From Magnetospirillum sp. XM-1 (lineage in GTDB: Bacteria > Pseudomonadota > Alphaproteobacteria > Rhodospirillales > Magnetospirillaceae), in NCBI RefSeq assembly GCF_001511835.1, contig NZ_LN997848.1, positions 992,001 through 1,056,000 on the forward strand: 64,000 nucleotides of DNA. The letters are read 5' to 3'. The first letter of the stretch is position 1. Each line of letters opens with the position of its first letter. The position numbers were made by a program, and so were the translations under genes. Under the pieces are notes generated by a model. That model did not search any database, had not been told where the DNA came from, and saw only the letters and a program-made list of their open reading frames with translations. Below are positions 38,116-46,839 of the stretch, piece after piece.

Positions 38116-38586
38116 GTGTCCAAGTCCGCATTCAAGGCGCTGGTGGCGCAGGTAACCTCTTCCATCGCCGGGCTGCCGGTCGATGACTCCCTGGCGGGCG
38201 TGCTGAATGCCCGCTTCCCCGAGGGCGGTGAGGTGTTCAAGTCCATCGAGGCGGCCTGTCATAAGGCTATCGCCGAAGGCTGGATGTGCGAGAACGAGCA
38301 TGGCGGCATCCGCTACGGCAGGGTCGCCGAGGCCGACGCCGAATTGTCGGGCTTTTCCATCGACGTGGTCCACATGAAGGATGTGGTGGGGCCGCGCCAC
38401 CGCCACCCCCTAGGCGAGATCGACATGATCATGTCCATCGATCCGGGTGCCAAGTTCGACGGCGCGCCGCGCGGCTGGCTGGTCTATGGCCCCGACACCG
38501 CCCACCGTCCGACCCTGACCGAGGGCGCCGCCCTGGTGCTCTACCTGCTGCCCGACGGGCAGATCGATTTCTCGCGGCCCAAGTGA
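38116..38586 (+). CDS. DUF4863 family protein (4-hydroxylaminobenzoate lyase-like)
   Basis: A 156-residue cytoplasmic protein, GTG start at 38116 with GGGAG upstream. A cupin-like motif is seen in MKDVVGPRHRHPLGEIDMIM, and later YGPDTAHRPTLTEGAALVLY. The pattern matches DUF4863, a family that includes PnbB-type 4-hydroxylaminobenzoate lyases and occurs in benzoyl-CoA epoxidase gene clusters. What it does in the box pathway is not known. It is followed 10 bases later by the hydrolase gene. Confidence 0.72.
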   Translation: MSKSAFKALVAQVTSSIAGLPVDDSLAGVLNARFPEGGEVFKSIEAACHKAIAEGWMCENEHGGIRYGRVAEADAELSGFSIDVVHMKDVVGPRHRHPLGEIDMIMSIDPGAKFDGAPRGWLVYGPDTAHRPTLTEGAALVLYLLPDGQIDFSRPK

Positions 38587-38596
38587 GGACGAGCCC

Positions 38597-39385
38597 ATGT
38601 GGCGTGAGCATCAGCACGGCATGATCGACATGGGTGACCAGCGGCTGGAATACCGCTGGGTCCACCCCCGCACGCCGGGACGGCCCACCCTGGTCTTCCT
38701 GCACGAAGGCCTGGGCTGCGTCGGCATCTGGCGCGATTTCCCCGATCAGGTGGCCGAGGCGACGGGATGCGGGGTGTTCATCTATTCCCGCCGGGGCTAT
38801 GGCCGGTCCAGTCCCGTCAATCTGCCCCGTCCTCTCACCTACATGCATCACGAGGGCCTGGACGTGCTGACCCATCTGCTCGAGCACCTTGACCTGGGGC
38901 CGGTGGTGCTGGTGGGCCATTCCGACGGCGCCTCCATCGCCTTGATCCATGCCGGCGGCACCCAGGCCCCCGATATCGTGGGCGTGGTCTGCCTGGCGCC
39001 CCACGTGATGAACGAGGAGATCTGCGTCGCCTCTATCCGCCAGGCCAAGGTGGCGTACGAGACCGGCGATCTGCGCCAACGCCTGATGAAGCTGCATGGG
39101 GACAACGTCGATTGCGCCTTCTGGGGCTGGAACGGCGCCTGGCTCGATCCCGATTTCATGAAATGGAACCTGGAAGAGTTCCTGCCCGGCATTCGGGTGC
39201 CGGTGATGGTGATCCAGGGCCGTGACGACGAATACGGCAGCCATGTCCAATACGAATCCATCGAGGCCAAGGCCGGGGCGGGCGCCGAAGTGGTGCTGCT
39301 CGACGGCTGCCGCCATTCCCCCCACAAGGACCAGCCCGTGGCGACGCTCGCCGCCATCACGCGCTTCGTCAAATCCATAGGATGA
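38597..39385 (+). CDS. Alpha/beta hydrolase of the box cluster
   Basis: A 262-residue alpha/beta hydrolase. The oxyanion-hole strand is LVFLHEGLGCVGIWRDFP, the nucleophile is Ser109 in LVGHSDGASIAL, an acid is likely in VIQGRDDEYGS, and the histidine is in DGCRHSPHKDQP. Such a gene is commonly found beside boxABCD. It could hydrolyse a shunted CoA ester, lactone or other dead-end product; the true substrate is unknown. It lies 4 bases before boxD. Confidence 0.8.
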   Translation: MWREHQHGMIDMGDQRLEYRWVHPRTPGRPTLVFLHEGLGCVGIWRDFPDQVAEATGCGVFIYSRRGYGRSSPVNLPRPLTYMHHEGLDVLTHLLEHLDLGPVVLVGHSDGASIALIHAGGTQAPDIVGVVCLAPHVMNEEICVASIRQAKVAYETGDLRQRLMKLHGDNVDCAFWGWNGAWLDPDFMKWNLEEFLPGIRVPVMVIQGRDDEYGSHVQYESIEAKAGAGAEVVLLDGCRHSPHKDQPVATLAAITRFVKSIG

Positions 39386-39389
39386 TCCC

Positions 39390-40937
39390 ATGATCCGCTT
39401 GCAGAGCTATCTCGCCGGGCGTTGGCAGGACGGCGCCGGTTCGGGCGCGCAGTTGAAGGACCCGGTCAGCGGCGAGGTGCTGGCCACCGCGTCCGGCGAC
39501 GGCCTGGACATGGCAGAGGCGCTGGCCTATGCCCGGACCAAGGGCGGACCGGCGCTGCGTGCGCTCACCTTCGCCGCTCGCGCCGGGCTGATCAACGCGG
39601 TGGCCGGCGTGCTGGCCGAGAACCGCGAGCGCTATAACGCCATCGCGCTGGCCAATTCCGGCAACACGGCGATGGATGCGACGCTCGACGTGGACGGCGG
39701 CATCGGCACGCTCAAATACTACGCCTCCATCGGACGCAAGCTGGGCGAGGCAAAAATTCTGGCCGAGGCCTCCGACGACCAGCTGACCAAGGACGAGGCC
39801 TTCCGCGGCCGCCATATCTGGACCAGTTCGGCCCAGGTGGCCGTCCACATCAACGCCTTCAACTTCCCCTCCTGGGGGCTGTGGGAGAAGGCGGCGGTAA
39901 GCCTGCTGGCCGGCGTGCCCTTCCTGGCCAAGCCCGCCACCGCCACCTGTCTCTTGGCCTACGAGATGGTCAGGGATGTGGTGGCGGCCGGCGTGCTGCC
40001 CGAAGGCGCGATCTCGCTGTTGTGCGGCGGCGGGCGCGACCTGATGGACCATTTGCAGCCCGGCGACGTGGTGGCCTTCACCGGCTCGGCCGACACGGCG
40101 GAGCAGCTGCGCTCGCACCCCAACGTCATCCGTTCCAACATCCGCTTCGCGGTGGAGGCGGATTCCTTGAACCTCTGTGCCCTGGGGCCGGACGCTGCGC
40201 CCGATTCGGCCGAATTCGCCGCCTTCATCAAGGAAGTGTCGCGCGAGATGACCGTCAAGGCCGGGCAGAAATGCACCGCCATCCGCCGGGTGCTGGTGCC
40301 GGGCAACCGCGCCGACGCGGTGGTCGAGGCGCTGAAAGCCGCCCTGGCCAAGGCGGTAATGGGCGATCCCCGTACCGAGGGCGTGCGCATGGGCCCGCTG
40401 GTCAGCCGCTCCCAGGCCCAGGCCGCCTGGGCCGGGCTGGACAGGCTGAAGGCCGAGGCCCAGGTGGTGGCGGGCGGCGGTAACGACGATGGTGGTTGCT
40501 TCGTACCGCCGACGTTGCTGCTGTGCAACGACCCCCTTGCCGCCAAGGCCATTCACGAGATCGAGGTGTTCGGCCCCGTCGCCACCCTGATGCCCTATGA
40601 CGGCGTCGAGCAGGCGGTGGAACTGGCCCGGAGGGGCGGCGGCTCGCTGGCGGCCTCGGTGTTCTCGGGCGACGGGGCCTTCCTGGCCGCCTTCGTTCCG
40701 GCTATCGCCACCCATCACGGCCGGGTCCTGGTGGTGGATGGTTCGGTGGCGTCCAGCCATTCCGGCCACGGCGTGGTCATGCCCCATTGCGTCCACGGCG
40801 GACCGGGCCGGGCCGGCGGCGGCGAGGAACTGGGTGGGCTTCGCGGCTTGCGCTTCTACATGCAGCGCTCGGCCATCCAGGGCAGCCGGGCCATGCTCGA
40901 CGCCATGACCGAGGGCGCGGCGGTGGTCGCGCTCTGA
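39390..40937 (+). CDS. boxD: 3,4-dehydroadipyl-CoA semialdehyde dehydrogenase
   Basis: A 515-residue aldehyde dehydrogenase of the BoxD/PaaZ-N type. It begins IRLQSYLAGRWQDGAG. The cofactor region includes VHINAFNFPSWGLWEKAA and FTGSADTAEQL. The general-base Glu256 is in RFAVEADSLN and the catalytic Cys295 in AGQKCTAIRR. The C-terminal GPGRAGGGEELGGLRGL block is typical of this branch. It oxidises the semialdehyde left by BoxC ring cleavage to 3,4-dehydroadipyl-CoA with NADP. It is separated from boxC by a 233-base region holding a hairpin repeat and two operators. Confidence 0.92.
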   Translation: MIRLQSYLAGRWQDGAGSGAQLKDPVSGEVLATASGDGLDMAEALAYARTKGGPALRALTFAARAGLINAVAGVLAENRERYNAIALANSGNTAMDATLDVDGGIGTLKYYASIGRKLGEAKILAEASDDQLTKDEAFRGRHIWTSSAQVAVHINAFNFPSWGLWEKAAVSLLAGVPFLAKPATATCLLAYEMVRDVVAAGVLPEGAISLLCGGGRDLMDHLQPGDVVAFTGSADTAEQLRSHPNVIRSNIRFAVEADSLNLCALGPDAAPDSAEFAAFIKEVSREMTVKAGQKCTAIRRVLVPGNRADAVVEALKAALAKAVMGDPRTEGVRMGPLVSRSQAQAAWAGLDRLKAEAQVVAGGGNDDGGCFVPPTLLLCNDPLAAKAIHEIEVFGPVATLMPYDGVEQAVELARRGGGSLAASVFSGDGAFLAAFVPAIATHHGRVLVVDGSVASSHSGHGVVMPHCVHGGPGRAGGGEELGGLRGLRFYMQRSAIQGSRAMLDAMTEGAAVVAL

Positions 40938-40943
40938 TCGTTT

Positions 40944-41033
40944 TGTCACCCTGAGCCGGTGGCGAAGGGTCTTTCACCCGATATCGGCGGCCGCCAGCGG
41001 CTGAAAGATCCCTCGCTTGCGCTCGGGATGACA
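40944..41033. repeat. Large imperfect hairpin repeat between boxD and boxC
   Basis: A 90-base inverted repeat. The left arm starts TGTCACCCTGAGC (40944) and the right arm ends GCTCGGGATGACA (41033). The inner arms read GGGTCTTTCA and TGAAAGATCCC. This type of GTCATCCCGAGC...GAGGGATCTTTC element is a common intergenic repeat in bacteria. It begins 7 bases after boxD, so it may end or stabilise that transcript before the boxC promoter. Confidence 0.8.
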
Positions 41034-41054
41034 AGCGAGGCGCGCCTCCCCACA

Positions 41055-41068
41055 TGCAGGATAATGCA
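41055..41068. promoter_or_regulatory. BoxR-type operator, distal site upstream of boxC
   Basis: TGCAGGATAATGCA, a TGCA-N6-TGCA site with GATAAT in the core. It lies 116 bases before the boxC ATG and 72 bases (start to start) from the second site at 41127, a spacing of close to seven helical turns that would allow looping between two bound repressors; looping is inference. Confidence 0.75.
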
Positions 41069-41107
41069 AGGCAATCGGCAAAACGGTACTTTAATACCAA
41101 ATTGCTC

Positions 41108-41140
41108 TTGCGAACGATTCCAAACCTGCACTATAATGCA
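41108..41140 (+). promoter_or_regulatory. boxC promoter with overlapping BoxR-type operator
   Basis: The operator is TGCACTATAATGCA at 41127-41140. It contains a perfect TATAAT (41132-41137). A TTGCGA hexamer at 41108-41113 gives an 18-base spacer, so a sigma70-type promoter with its -10 inside the operator is likely. Repressor binding would block polymerase directly. The predicted start lies near 41145, about 26 bases before the ATG. Confidence 0.78.
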
Positions 41141-41170
41141 TTCAGTCATTCCAACCGAGGCGGCACGCCC

Positions 41171-42823
41171 ATGATCAACTTTCAAACCTCCCCCGAGAGC
41201 TATCGCCACTGGAAGCTGTCGTTCAACGGCCCGGTGGCGACGCTGACCATGGATGTGGACCCGGCTTCGACCCTGGCGCCGGGCTACGAGCTGAAGATGA
41301 ATTCCTATGATCTCGGCGTGGACATCGAGCTGTACGACGCCGTGCAGCGCCTGCGCTTCGAGCATCCGGAAGTGCGCGCCGTGGTGATGGCGTCCGCCAA
41401 CCCGAAGATCTTCTGCGCCGGCGCCAACATCAAGATGCTGGGCGTCTCTTCCCACGGCCACAAGGTGAACTTCTGCAAGTTCACCAACGAGACCCGCAAC
41501 TCCATCGAGGACGCCACCGAGAACTCGCGCCAGACCTATCTGTGCGCGGTCAGCGGTACGGCGGCCGGCGGCGGCTACGAACTGGCTCTGGCCACCGACT
41601 ACATCATGATGGTCGACGACGGCAACACGGCGGTCTCGCTGCCCGAAGTGCCGCTGCTGGCCGTGCTGCCCGGCACCGGCGGGCTGACCCGCGTGGTGGA
41701 CAAGCGCAAGGTCCGCCGCGACCTGGCCGACATCTTCTGCTCCATCGAGGAGGGCGTGAAGGGCAAGCGCGCCGTGGAGTGGCGGCTGGTGGACGAGGTG
41801 GTCCCCTCGTCGAAGTTCAAGGCCGCCGTGGATGAACGCGCCGCCCAGCTGGCCGCCAAGTCCGACCGCCCGACGGGCGAGAAGGGCGTGACGCTCATCC
41901 CCGTCGCCCGCGTCATCGACGCCGACCGCGTCAGCTACCCCCACATCGACATCGTCTTCGACCGCGACACGCGGGCCGCCAACATCACGATCAAGGGCCC
42001 GAATTCCGCCTGTCCCGAGGGGCTGGCCGCCATCAAGGCCCAAGGCGTGGACTTCTATCCCCTGGCGCTGGCGCGCGAGCTGGACGATGCCATCCTGCAC
42101 CTGCGCGCCAACGAGATCACCGTCGCCACCTGGGTGTTCCGCACCCAAGGCGATGCCGGTCTGGTGATGGGCTACGACGCCGCGTTGCAGAAGTTCGGGG
42201 CTTCGGACTGGCTGGTGCGCGAAACCCTGCTCTACTGGAAGCGGACCATGAAGAGGCTGGATGTCACCAGCCGCACCCTGTTCGCCCTGGTCGAGCCCGG
42301 TTCCTGCTTCGCCGGCTTCGTCGCCGAGATCCTGTTCGCCGCCGACCGTTCCTTCATGCTGGACGGCACCTTCGAGGACAATCCCGCCCCCGAGGCGACT
42401 ATCCGTCTCTCCGGCCTCAACTTCGAAGGCCTGCCCATGGGCAACGGCATCTCGCGCCTCGCCACCCGCTTCCTGGGCGAGCCCGACAGTGTCGCCAAGG
42501 CGCGTGACACCATCGGCCAGGATCTGGACGCCGCCGCGGCGGCCAAGCTTGGCCTGGTTACCGGCACGCCCGACGACATCGATTGGGAGGACGAGATCCG
42601 TCTGATGATCGAGGAGCGGGCCGCCTTCTCGCCCGATTCGCTCACCGGCATGGAAGCCAATCTGCGCTTCGCCGGCCCCGAAACCATGGAAACCAAGATC
42701 TTCGGCCGCTTGACCGCCTGGCAGAACTGGATCTTCCAGCGCCCCAACGCCGTCGGCGATGGCGGAGCGCTCAAGCTCTACGGCACCGGCAAGCGTGCCG
42801 CCTACAATCAGGAAAGGGTGTAA
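41171..42823 (+). CDS. boxC: Benzoyl-CoA-dihydrodiol lyase (2,3-epoxybenzoyl-CoA dihydrolase)
   Basis: A 550-residue double crotonase-fold enzyme, the normal length of BoxC. It begins INFQTSPESYRHWKLSFNG. The first crotonase half has CAGANIKMLGVSSHGHKVNF and SGTAAGGGYELALATDYIMM; the second half has LVEPGSCFAGFVAEILFAAD. It opens the ring of 2,3-epoxybenzoyl-CoA, giving 3,4-dehydroadipyl-CoA semialdehyde and formate. The ATG at 41171 is used; an upstream in-frame ATG at 41054 would run through both operators. boxB follows 5 bases later. Confidence 0.95.
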   Translation: MINFQTSPESYRHWKLSFNGPVATLTMDVDPASTLAPGYELKMNSYDLGVDIELYDAVQRLRFEHPEVRAVVMASANPKIFCAGANIKMLGVSSHGHKVNFCKFTNETRNSIEDATENSRQTYLCAVSGTAAGGGYELALATDYIMMVDDGNTAVSLPEVPLLAVLPGTGGLTRVVDKRKVRRDLADIFCSIEEGVKGKRAVEWRLVDEVVPSSKFKAAVDERAAQLAAKSDRPTGEKGVTLIPVARVIDADRVSYPHIDIVFDRDTRAANITIKGPNSACPEGLAAIKAQGVDFYPLALARELDDAILHLRANEITVATWVFRTQGDAGLVMGYDAALQKFGASDWLVRETLLYWKRTMKRLDVTSRTLFALVEPGSCFAGFVAEILFAADRSFMLDGTFEDNPAPEATIRLSGLNFEGLPMGNGISRLATRFLGEPDSVAKARDTIGQDLDAAAAAKLGLVTGTPDDIDWEDEIRLMIEERAAFSPDSLTGMEANLRFAGPETMETKIFGRLTAWQNWIFQRPNAVGDGGALKLYGTGKRAAYNQERV

Positions 42824-42828
42824 CCGTC

Positions 42829-44250
42829 ATGTCCTCGATCAATTACGCCGAAAAGATCCCCAACAACGTCAACCTGTCCGAGGACCGGAAGCTGCAGCGC
42901 GCCCTGGAATCCTGGCAGCCCCACTACATCGACTGGTGGAAGGAAATGGGGCCCGAGGGCACCGCCACTTCCGAGGTCTACCTGCGCACCGCCATCTCGG
43001 CCGAGCCCGACGGCTGGGCCCAGTTCGGCCATGTGAAGATGGAGGATTACCGCTGGGGCATCTTCCTGGCGCCGCCGGAGAAGGACCGCAAGGTCAATTT
43101 CGGCGCCCACAAGGGCGAGGACGCCTGGCAGGAGGTTCCCGGCGAATACCGCGCCATGCTGCGCCGCCTGATCACCGTTCAGGGCGATACCGAGCCGGCC
43201 TCGGTGGAGCAGCAGCGCCTGCTGGGCAAGTGCTGCCCCTCGCTCTACGACCTGCGCAACCTGTTCCAGGTCAATGTGGAGGAAGGCCGCCACCTGTGGG
43301 CCATGGTCTACCTGCTGCACGCCCATTTCGGCAAGGACGGCCGCGAAGAGGCCGAGGAGATGCTGCAGCGCCGCTCGGGTGACGAGGACAAGCCGCGCAT
43401 CCTGGGCGCCTTCAACGAAAAGACTGCCGACTGGCTGGCCTTCTTCATGTTCACCTTCATCACCGACCGCGACGGCAAGTACCAGCTGTGCGCGCTCGCC
43501 GAATCCGGCTTCGATCCGCTGTCGCGGTCCTGCCGCTTCATGCTGACCGAGGAAGCCCACCACATGTTCGTGGGTGAATCCGGCGTGGGCCGCATCATCG
43601 AGCGCGCCTGCCAGGTGATGAAGGAGAACCGCACCGACGACGTCCGCAAGTTCGGCGTCATTGACCTGCCCACCATCCAGCGCTACCTCAACTTCCACTA
43701 CTCGGTGACCTCGGACCTCTACGGCGCCGAAGTCTCCACCAACGCGGCGACCTCGTACAACATGGGCCTCAAGGGCCGCTTCGAGGAGACCAAGATCGGC
43801 GACGACCACCAGCTGGAAAACACCACCTACTCGGTGCTCCATCCGGTGAGCGGCGGCTTCCAGGCCATCGAGGTCCCGGCCTTGAACGCGCTCAACGAGC
43901 GTCTGCGCCTGGACTGGGCCGAGGACGTGGCCAAGGGCGTCGAGCGCTGGAACAAGATCATCGCCAAGTACGGCATCGATTTCAGGCTGACCCTGCCGCA
44001 CCTGGCCTTCAACCGCGCCATCGGCCACTTCTCCGACATCGCGGTCGATCCGTCCGGCAAGGTCATCTCGACGGAAGAGTTCGAACGCCGCCGCGACGAG
44101 TGGCTGCCGTCCCAGTCCGACCTGGCCTATGTCCAGTCGCTGATGGGCGGCGCGGTGACCCAGCCCGGCAAGTTCGCCAACTGGATCGCTCCGCCGGCCC
44201 GTGGCATCAACAACCAGGCGGTGGACTTCGACTACGTCCGGTTTGCGTAA
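42829..44250 (+). CDS. boxB: Benzoyl-CoA 2,3-epoxidase, diiron subunit
   Basis: A 473-residue diiron oxygenase, normal length for BoxB. The two E-x2-H iron motifs are Glu152-His155 in [11 protein letters not shown] and Glu242-His245 in [11 protein letters not shown]; further ligand glutamates are expected near residues 120 and 213 ([11 protein letters not shown]). It inserts one oxygen atom into the ring of benzoyl-CoA, using electrons from BoxA. The protein starts [21 protein letters not shown] 109-base gap with two G/C-rich hairpins separates it from boxA. Confidence 0.96.
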   Translation: MSSINYAEKIPNNVNLSEDRKLQRALESWQPHYIDWWKEMGPEGTATSEVYLRTAISAEPDGWAQFGHVKMEDYRWGIFLAPPEKDRKVNFGAHKGEDAWQEVPGEYRAMLRRLITVQGDTEPASVEQQRLLGKCCPSLYDLRNLFQVNVEEGRHLWAMVYLLHAHFGKDGREEAEEMLQRRSGDEDKPRILGAFNEKTADWLAFFMFTFITDRDGKYQLCALAESGFDPLSRSCRFMLTEEAHHMFVGESGVGRIIERACQVMKENRTDDVRKFGVIDLPTIQRYLNFHYSVTSDLYGAEVSTNAATSYNMGLKGRFEETKIGDDHQLENTTYSVLHPVSGGFQAIEVPALNALNERLRLDWAEDVAKGVERWNKIIAKYGIDFRLTLPHLAFNRAIGHFSDIAVDPSGKVISTEEFERRRDEWLPSQSDLAYVQSLMGGAVTQPGKFANWIAPPARGINNQAVDFDYVRFA

Positions 44251-44259
44251 GACAAAACC

Positions 44260-44337
44260 CCTCCCCCCGCCACAGGTGGGGGGAGGCTGGGAGGAGGGCC
44301 CCCACCCCGCCCCTCCCCCAGCAAAGCCGGGGGAGGG
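44260..44337. repeat. Twin GC-rich hairpins between boxB and boxA
   Basis: Two stem-loops. The first pairs CCTCCCCCC (44260-44268) with GGGGGGAGG (44278-44286). The second pairs CCCTCCCCC (44311-44319) with GGGGGAGGG (44329-44337). No T-run follows, so termination is doubtful. They may lower boxA expression relative to boxB or stabilise the upstream mRNA. This type of sequence is frequent as a dispersed intergenic repeat in GC-rich alphaproteobacteria. Confidence 0.75.
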
Positions 44338-44359
44338 AGATTCGGAAAGGGCCGCCGCC

Positions 44360-45541
44360 ATGGAACTCAAACGCCAGCATCTCATCGACCCGGTGGTCTG
44401 CATCCGCTGCAACACCTGCGAGGAAACCTGCCCCCAGGACGCCATCACCCACGACCGCAACAACTACGTGGTGATGGCCGAGAAGTGCAATTTCTGCCGT
44501 GCCTGCGTCTCGCCGTGCCCCACCGGGGCCATCGACAACTGGCTGCTGGTGTCCAGGCCCTGGAGCATCGACGACCAGTATGGCTGGGAGGAATTGCCGG
44601 TGGGCGAGACCGGCCCCGGCGAGGCCGAAGCGCCCGCCCTGGCCCCCGAGGAGGTGAGTGACCTGCTGGCCGCCGCCACGGCGACGACGGGGCCGTCGGT
44701 GCCGCCGCCCGCCAGCGCGGCCAAGCCCTACACCAACCTCTATTCCCGCGAAAAGCCGGTGACCGCGCGGGTCGCCGGCAACATGCGCATCACCGGCGAC
44801 GGCACCGAATCCGACATCCACCACGTGGTGCTCGACTTCTCGCACAACGCCTTTCCCTTCCTGGAAGGCCAGAGCATCGGCATCGTGCCGCCGGGCACCG
44901 ACGCCAAGGGCCGCGCCTACAACATCAGGCTTTACTCCATCGCGTCCCCCCGGGAAGGCGAGCGCACCGGCTTCAACAATCTGGCGCTGACGGTGAAAAG
45001 GGTGCCGGGCGGTATCGGCTCCAACTATGTCTGCGACCTGAAGAAGGGCGACGAGGTGAGCGTGGCCGGTCCCTTCGGCCAGGCTTTCCTGATGCCCGAC
45101 GACCCGGATGCCAACATCATCATGATCTGCACCGGCACCGGGGCGGCGCCCTTCCGGGGCTTCACCGAACGCCGCCGCCGCAATGCCCAGGATGCCTCGG
45201 GCAAGCTGATGCTGTTCTTCGGCGCCCGCACGCCGGAAGAGCTTCCCTATTTCGGGCCGCTGATGAAGCTGCCCAAAAGCCTGATCGACGTGAACCTGGC
45301 CTTCTCGCGGGTGCCCGAGCAGCCCAAGCAATACGTCCAGGACAAGCTGCGCGAGCGGGCCGACGAACTGGCCGCCCTGCTGGGATCGGACAAGACCCAC
45401 GTGTTCATCTGCGGCCTGAAGGGCATGGAGCAGGGCTGCGACGAGGCCTTCGCCGATATCTGCCGCCTGCACGGCCTGGACTGGGCGGGCCTGCGGCCGC
45501 GCATGCGCGAGGAAGGGCGCTACCATGTCGAAACCTACTGA
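44360..45541 (+). CDS. boxA: Benzoyl-CoA epoxidase reductase component
   Basis: A 393-residue flavo-iron-sulfur reductase. The N-terminal 2x[4Fe-4S] ferredoxin has Cys14, 17, 20, 24 ([12 protein letters not shown]) and Cys43, 46, 49, 53 ([12 protein letters not shown]). A Pro/Ala linker follows (about 75-115), then an FNR-like module: [15 protein letters not shown] for [17 protein letters not shown] for NADP, and the C-terminal [11 protein letters not shown]. It passes electrons from NADPH to BoxB. The ATG at 44360 is the only start in front of the ferredoxin domain. It overlaps the thioesterase gene by 17 bases. Confidence 0.95.
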   Translation: MELKRQHLIDPVVCIRCNTCEETCPQDAITHDRNNYVVMAEKCNFCRACVSPCPTGAIDNWLLVSRPWSIDDQYGWEELPVGETGPGEAEAPALAPEEVSDLLAAATATTGPSVPPPASAAKPYTNLYSREKPVTARVAGNMRITGDGTESDIHHVVLDFSHNAFPFLEGQSIGIVPPGTDAKGRAYNIRLYSIASPREGERTGFNNLALTVKRVPGGIGSNYVCDLKKGDEVSVAGPFGQAFLMPDDPDANIIMICTGTGAAPFRGFTERRRRNAQDASGKLMLFFGARTPEELPYFGPLMKLPKSLIDVNLAFSRVPEQPKQYVQDKLRERADELAALLGSDKTHVFICGLKGMEQGCDEAFADICRLHGLDWAGLRPRMREEGRYHVETY

Positions 45542-46001
45542 GCTGGAAGAGATCGAGGCCATCGAGGGCGGCGTCTTCGTCCATCGTCGCCGGGTCCATT
45601 TCGGCGATTCGGACGCGGCGCGCATCGTCTACACGCCGCGCTTCCTGGAATACGCCATGGAGGCGCTGGAAGTCTTCATGGCCGACGTCATCGGCTATGA
45701 CTGGTACACCATCAACAAGGAGCACGGCTTGGGCACGCCCTTCGTCAAGATCGGCATGGAGATCAAGGCCCCCTTACGCCCCGGCGACCGGGTGGACATC
45801 GCGGTGCTGGTCGACAAGGTGGGCGGCTCCTCCATCCATTTCCGCACCATCGGCAAGCGCGGCGACGACGTGGTCGCCTTCGAGACCAGCTTCGTCTGCG
45901 TCGTCGCCGATCAGGAAAAGGTGAAGGCGGTTCCCATGCCCGGTCCCATGCGGGCCCGCCTCGAAGCCTATCGCGCCCAACTGGCGGAGGCCGCCGCATA
46001 A
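45525..46001 (+). CDS. Acyl-CoA thioesterase (4-hydroxybenzoyl-CoA thioesterase-like)
   Basis: A 158-residue hot-dog thioesterase. The active-site region is [20 protein letters not shown], with the catalytic aspartate of the 4-HBT family. Its start lies inside boxA, so translation is coupled. It may free CoA from benzoyl-CoA or from pathway intermediates that build up, a safety role proposed for thioesterases in aerobic CoA-dependent aromatic pathways. The stop overlaps the next ATG as TAATG. Confidence 0.83.
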   Translation: MSKPTELEEIEAIEGGVFVHRRRVHFGDSDAARIVYTPRFLEYAMEALEVFMADVIGYDWYTINKEHGLGTPFVKIGMEIKAPLRPGDRVDIAVLVDKVGGSSIHFRTIGKRGDDVVAFETSFVCVVADQEKVKAVPMPGPMRARLEAYRAQLAEAAA

Positions 46002-46786
46002 TGACCGAATCCGTTCTGGTCGCCCGCTCGGGCGATGTCACCACCATCACCCTGAACCGTCCCGAACGCGTCAACGCCTTCAATGTCGCCATGCATGGGG
46101 CGCTTCGATCCGCCATCGCCCACGCGGCCGAGGACGGCACGCGCTGTCTGGTGATCACCGGGGCGGGCAAGGGCTTTTGCGCCGGCCAGGACCTGTCCGA
46201 CCGGGTGTCCAAGCCCGGCGATCCGCCCCCCGACCTGGGGGAATCGCTCGACGCCCGCTACAACCCGCTGATCCGGGCCATCAAGGCCCTGCCCATGCCG
46301 GTGATCTGCGCCGTCAACGGCGTTGCCGCCGGCGCAGGCGCCAATCTGGCGCTGGCCTGCGACATCGTGGTGGCGGCCAAATCCGCCGCCTTCGTCCAGA
46401 GCTTCTGCAAGGTGGGCCTGGTCCCCGATTCGGGCGGCACCTGGACCCTGCCGCGTCTGGTGGGCAATGCCCGGGCCACGGCGCTGATGATGCTGGGCGA
46501 CAAGGTGACGGCCGAGCAGGCCGCCCAGTGGGGCATGATCTGGCAATGCGTCGATGACGACCAGCTGTTGCCCCAGGTGCTGGCCATGGCGGCCCAACTG
46601 GCGTCCCAGCCGACACGGGGCCTCGCCCTCATGAAGAAGGCCCTGGCCCGGTCCGGCGCCAATACGCTGGACGCCCAGCTGGACCTGGAACGCGACCTCC
46701 AGGCCGAAGCGGGGCGCACCCACGATTATGCCGAAGGGGTGCGGGCCTTCATGGAAAAGCGGGCGCCGAAGTTCCTGGGGCGGTGA
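46001..46786 (+). CDS. paaG: PaaG-like enoyl-CoA isomerase/hydratase
   Basis: A 261-residue crotonase. NGVAAGAGANLALACDIVVA and SFCKVGLVPDSGGTWTLPRL are almost the PaaG consensus. PaaG of the phenylacetate pathway isomerises the ring epoxide and also moves a double bond in dehydroadipyl-CoA from the 3,4 to the 2,3 position. The box pathway yields 3,4-dehydroadipyl-CoA, so the second activity would fit as the next step here. This assignment of role is inference from context; the family call is firm. It is the last gene of the box unit. Confidence 0.87.
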   Translation: MTESVLVARSGDVTTITLNRPERVNAFNVAMHGALRSAIAHAAEDGTRCLVITGAGKGFCAGQDLSDRVSKPGDPPPDLGESLDARYNPLIRAIKALPMPVICAVNGVAAGAGANLALACDIVVAAKSAAFVQSFCKVGLVPDSGGTWTLPRLVGNARATALMMLGDKVTAEQAAQWGMIWQCVDDDQLLPQVLAMAAQLASQPTRGLALMKKALARSGANTLDAQLDLERDLQAEAGRTHDYAEGVRAFMEKRAPKFLGR

Positions 46787-46839
46787 TTCCTTGATGTATC
46801 GTCCCTACATGTATTTGGAATGACTTTCAGGAGGGCGGC

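Noticed and set aside
41054..41170. Upstream in-frame extension of boxC from an ATG at 41054.
   Set aside because: The added stretch spans two operators and a promoter and has no similarity to BoxC N-termini.
44251..44345. C/G-tract repeats between boxB and boxA as a possible CRISPR-like or terminator element.
   Set aside because: There are only two unequal hairpins with no spacer pattern and no T-run; listed as repeats only.
42808..44463. Minus-strand open frame (551 codons) opposite boxB.
   Set aside because: It mirrors boxB codon usage and has no motif of its own.
46794..46816. Repeated ATGTAT in front of iorA as a possible operator.
   Set aside because: It is a short direct repeat with no palindrome and no second occurrence; too weak to call.
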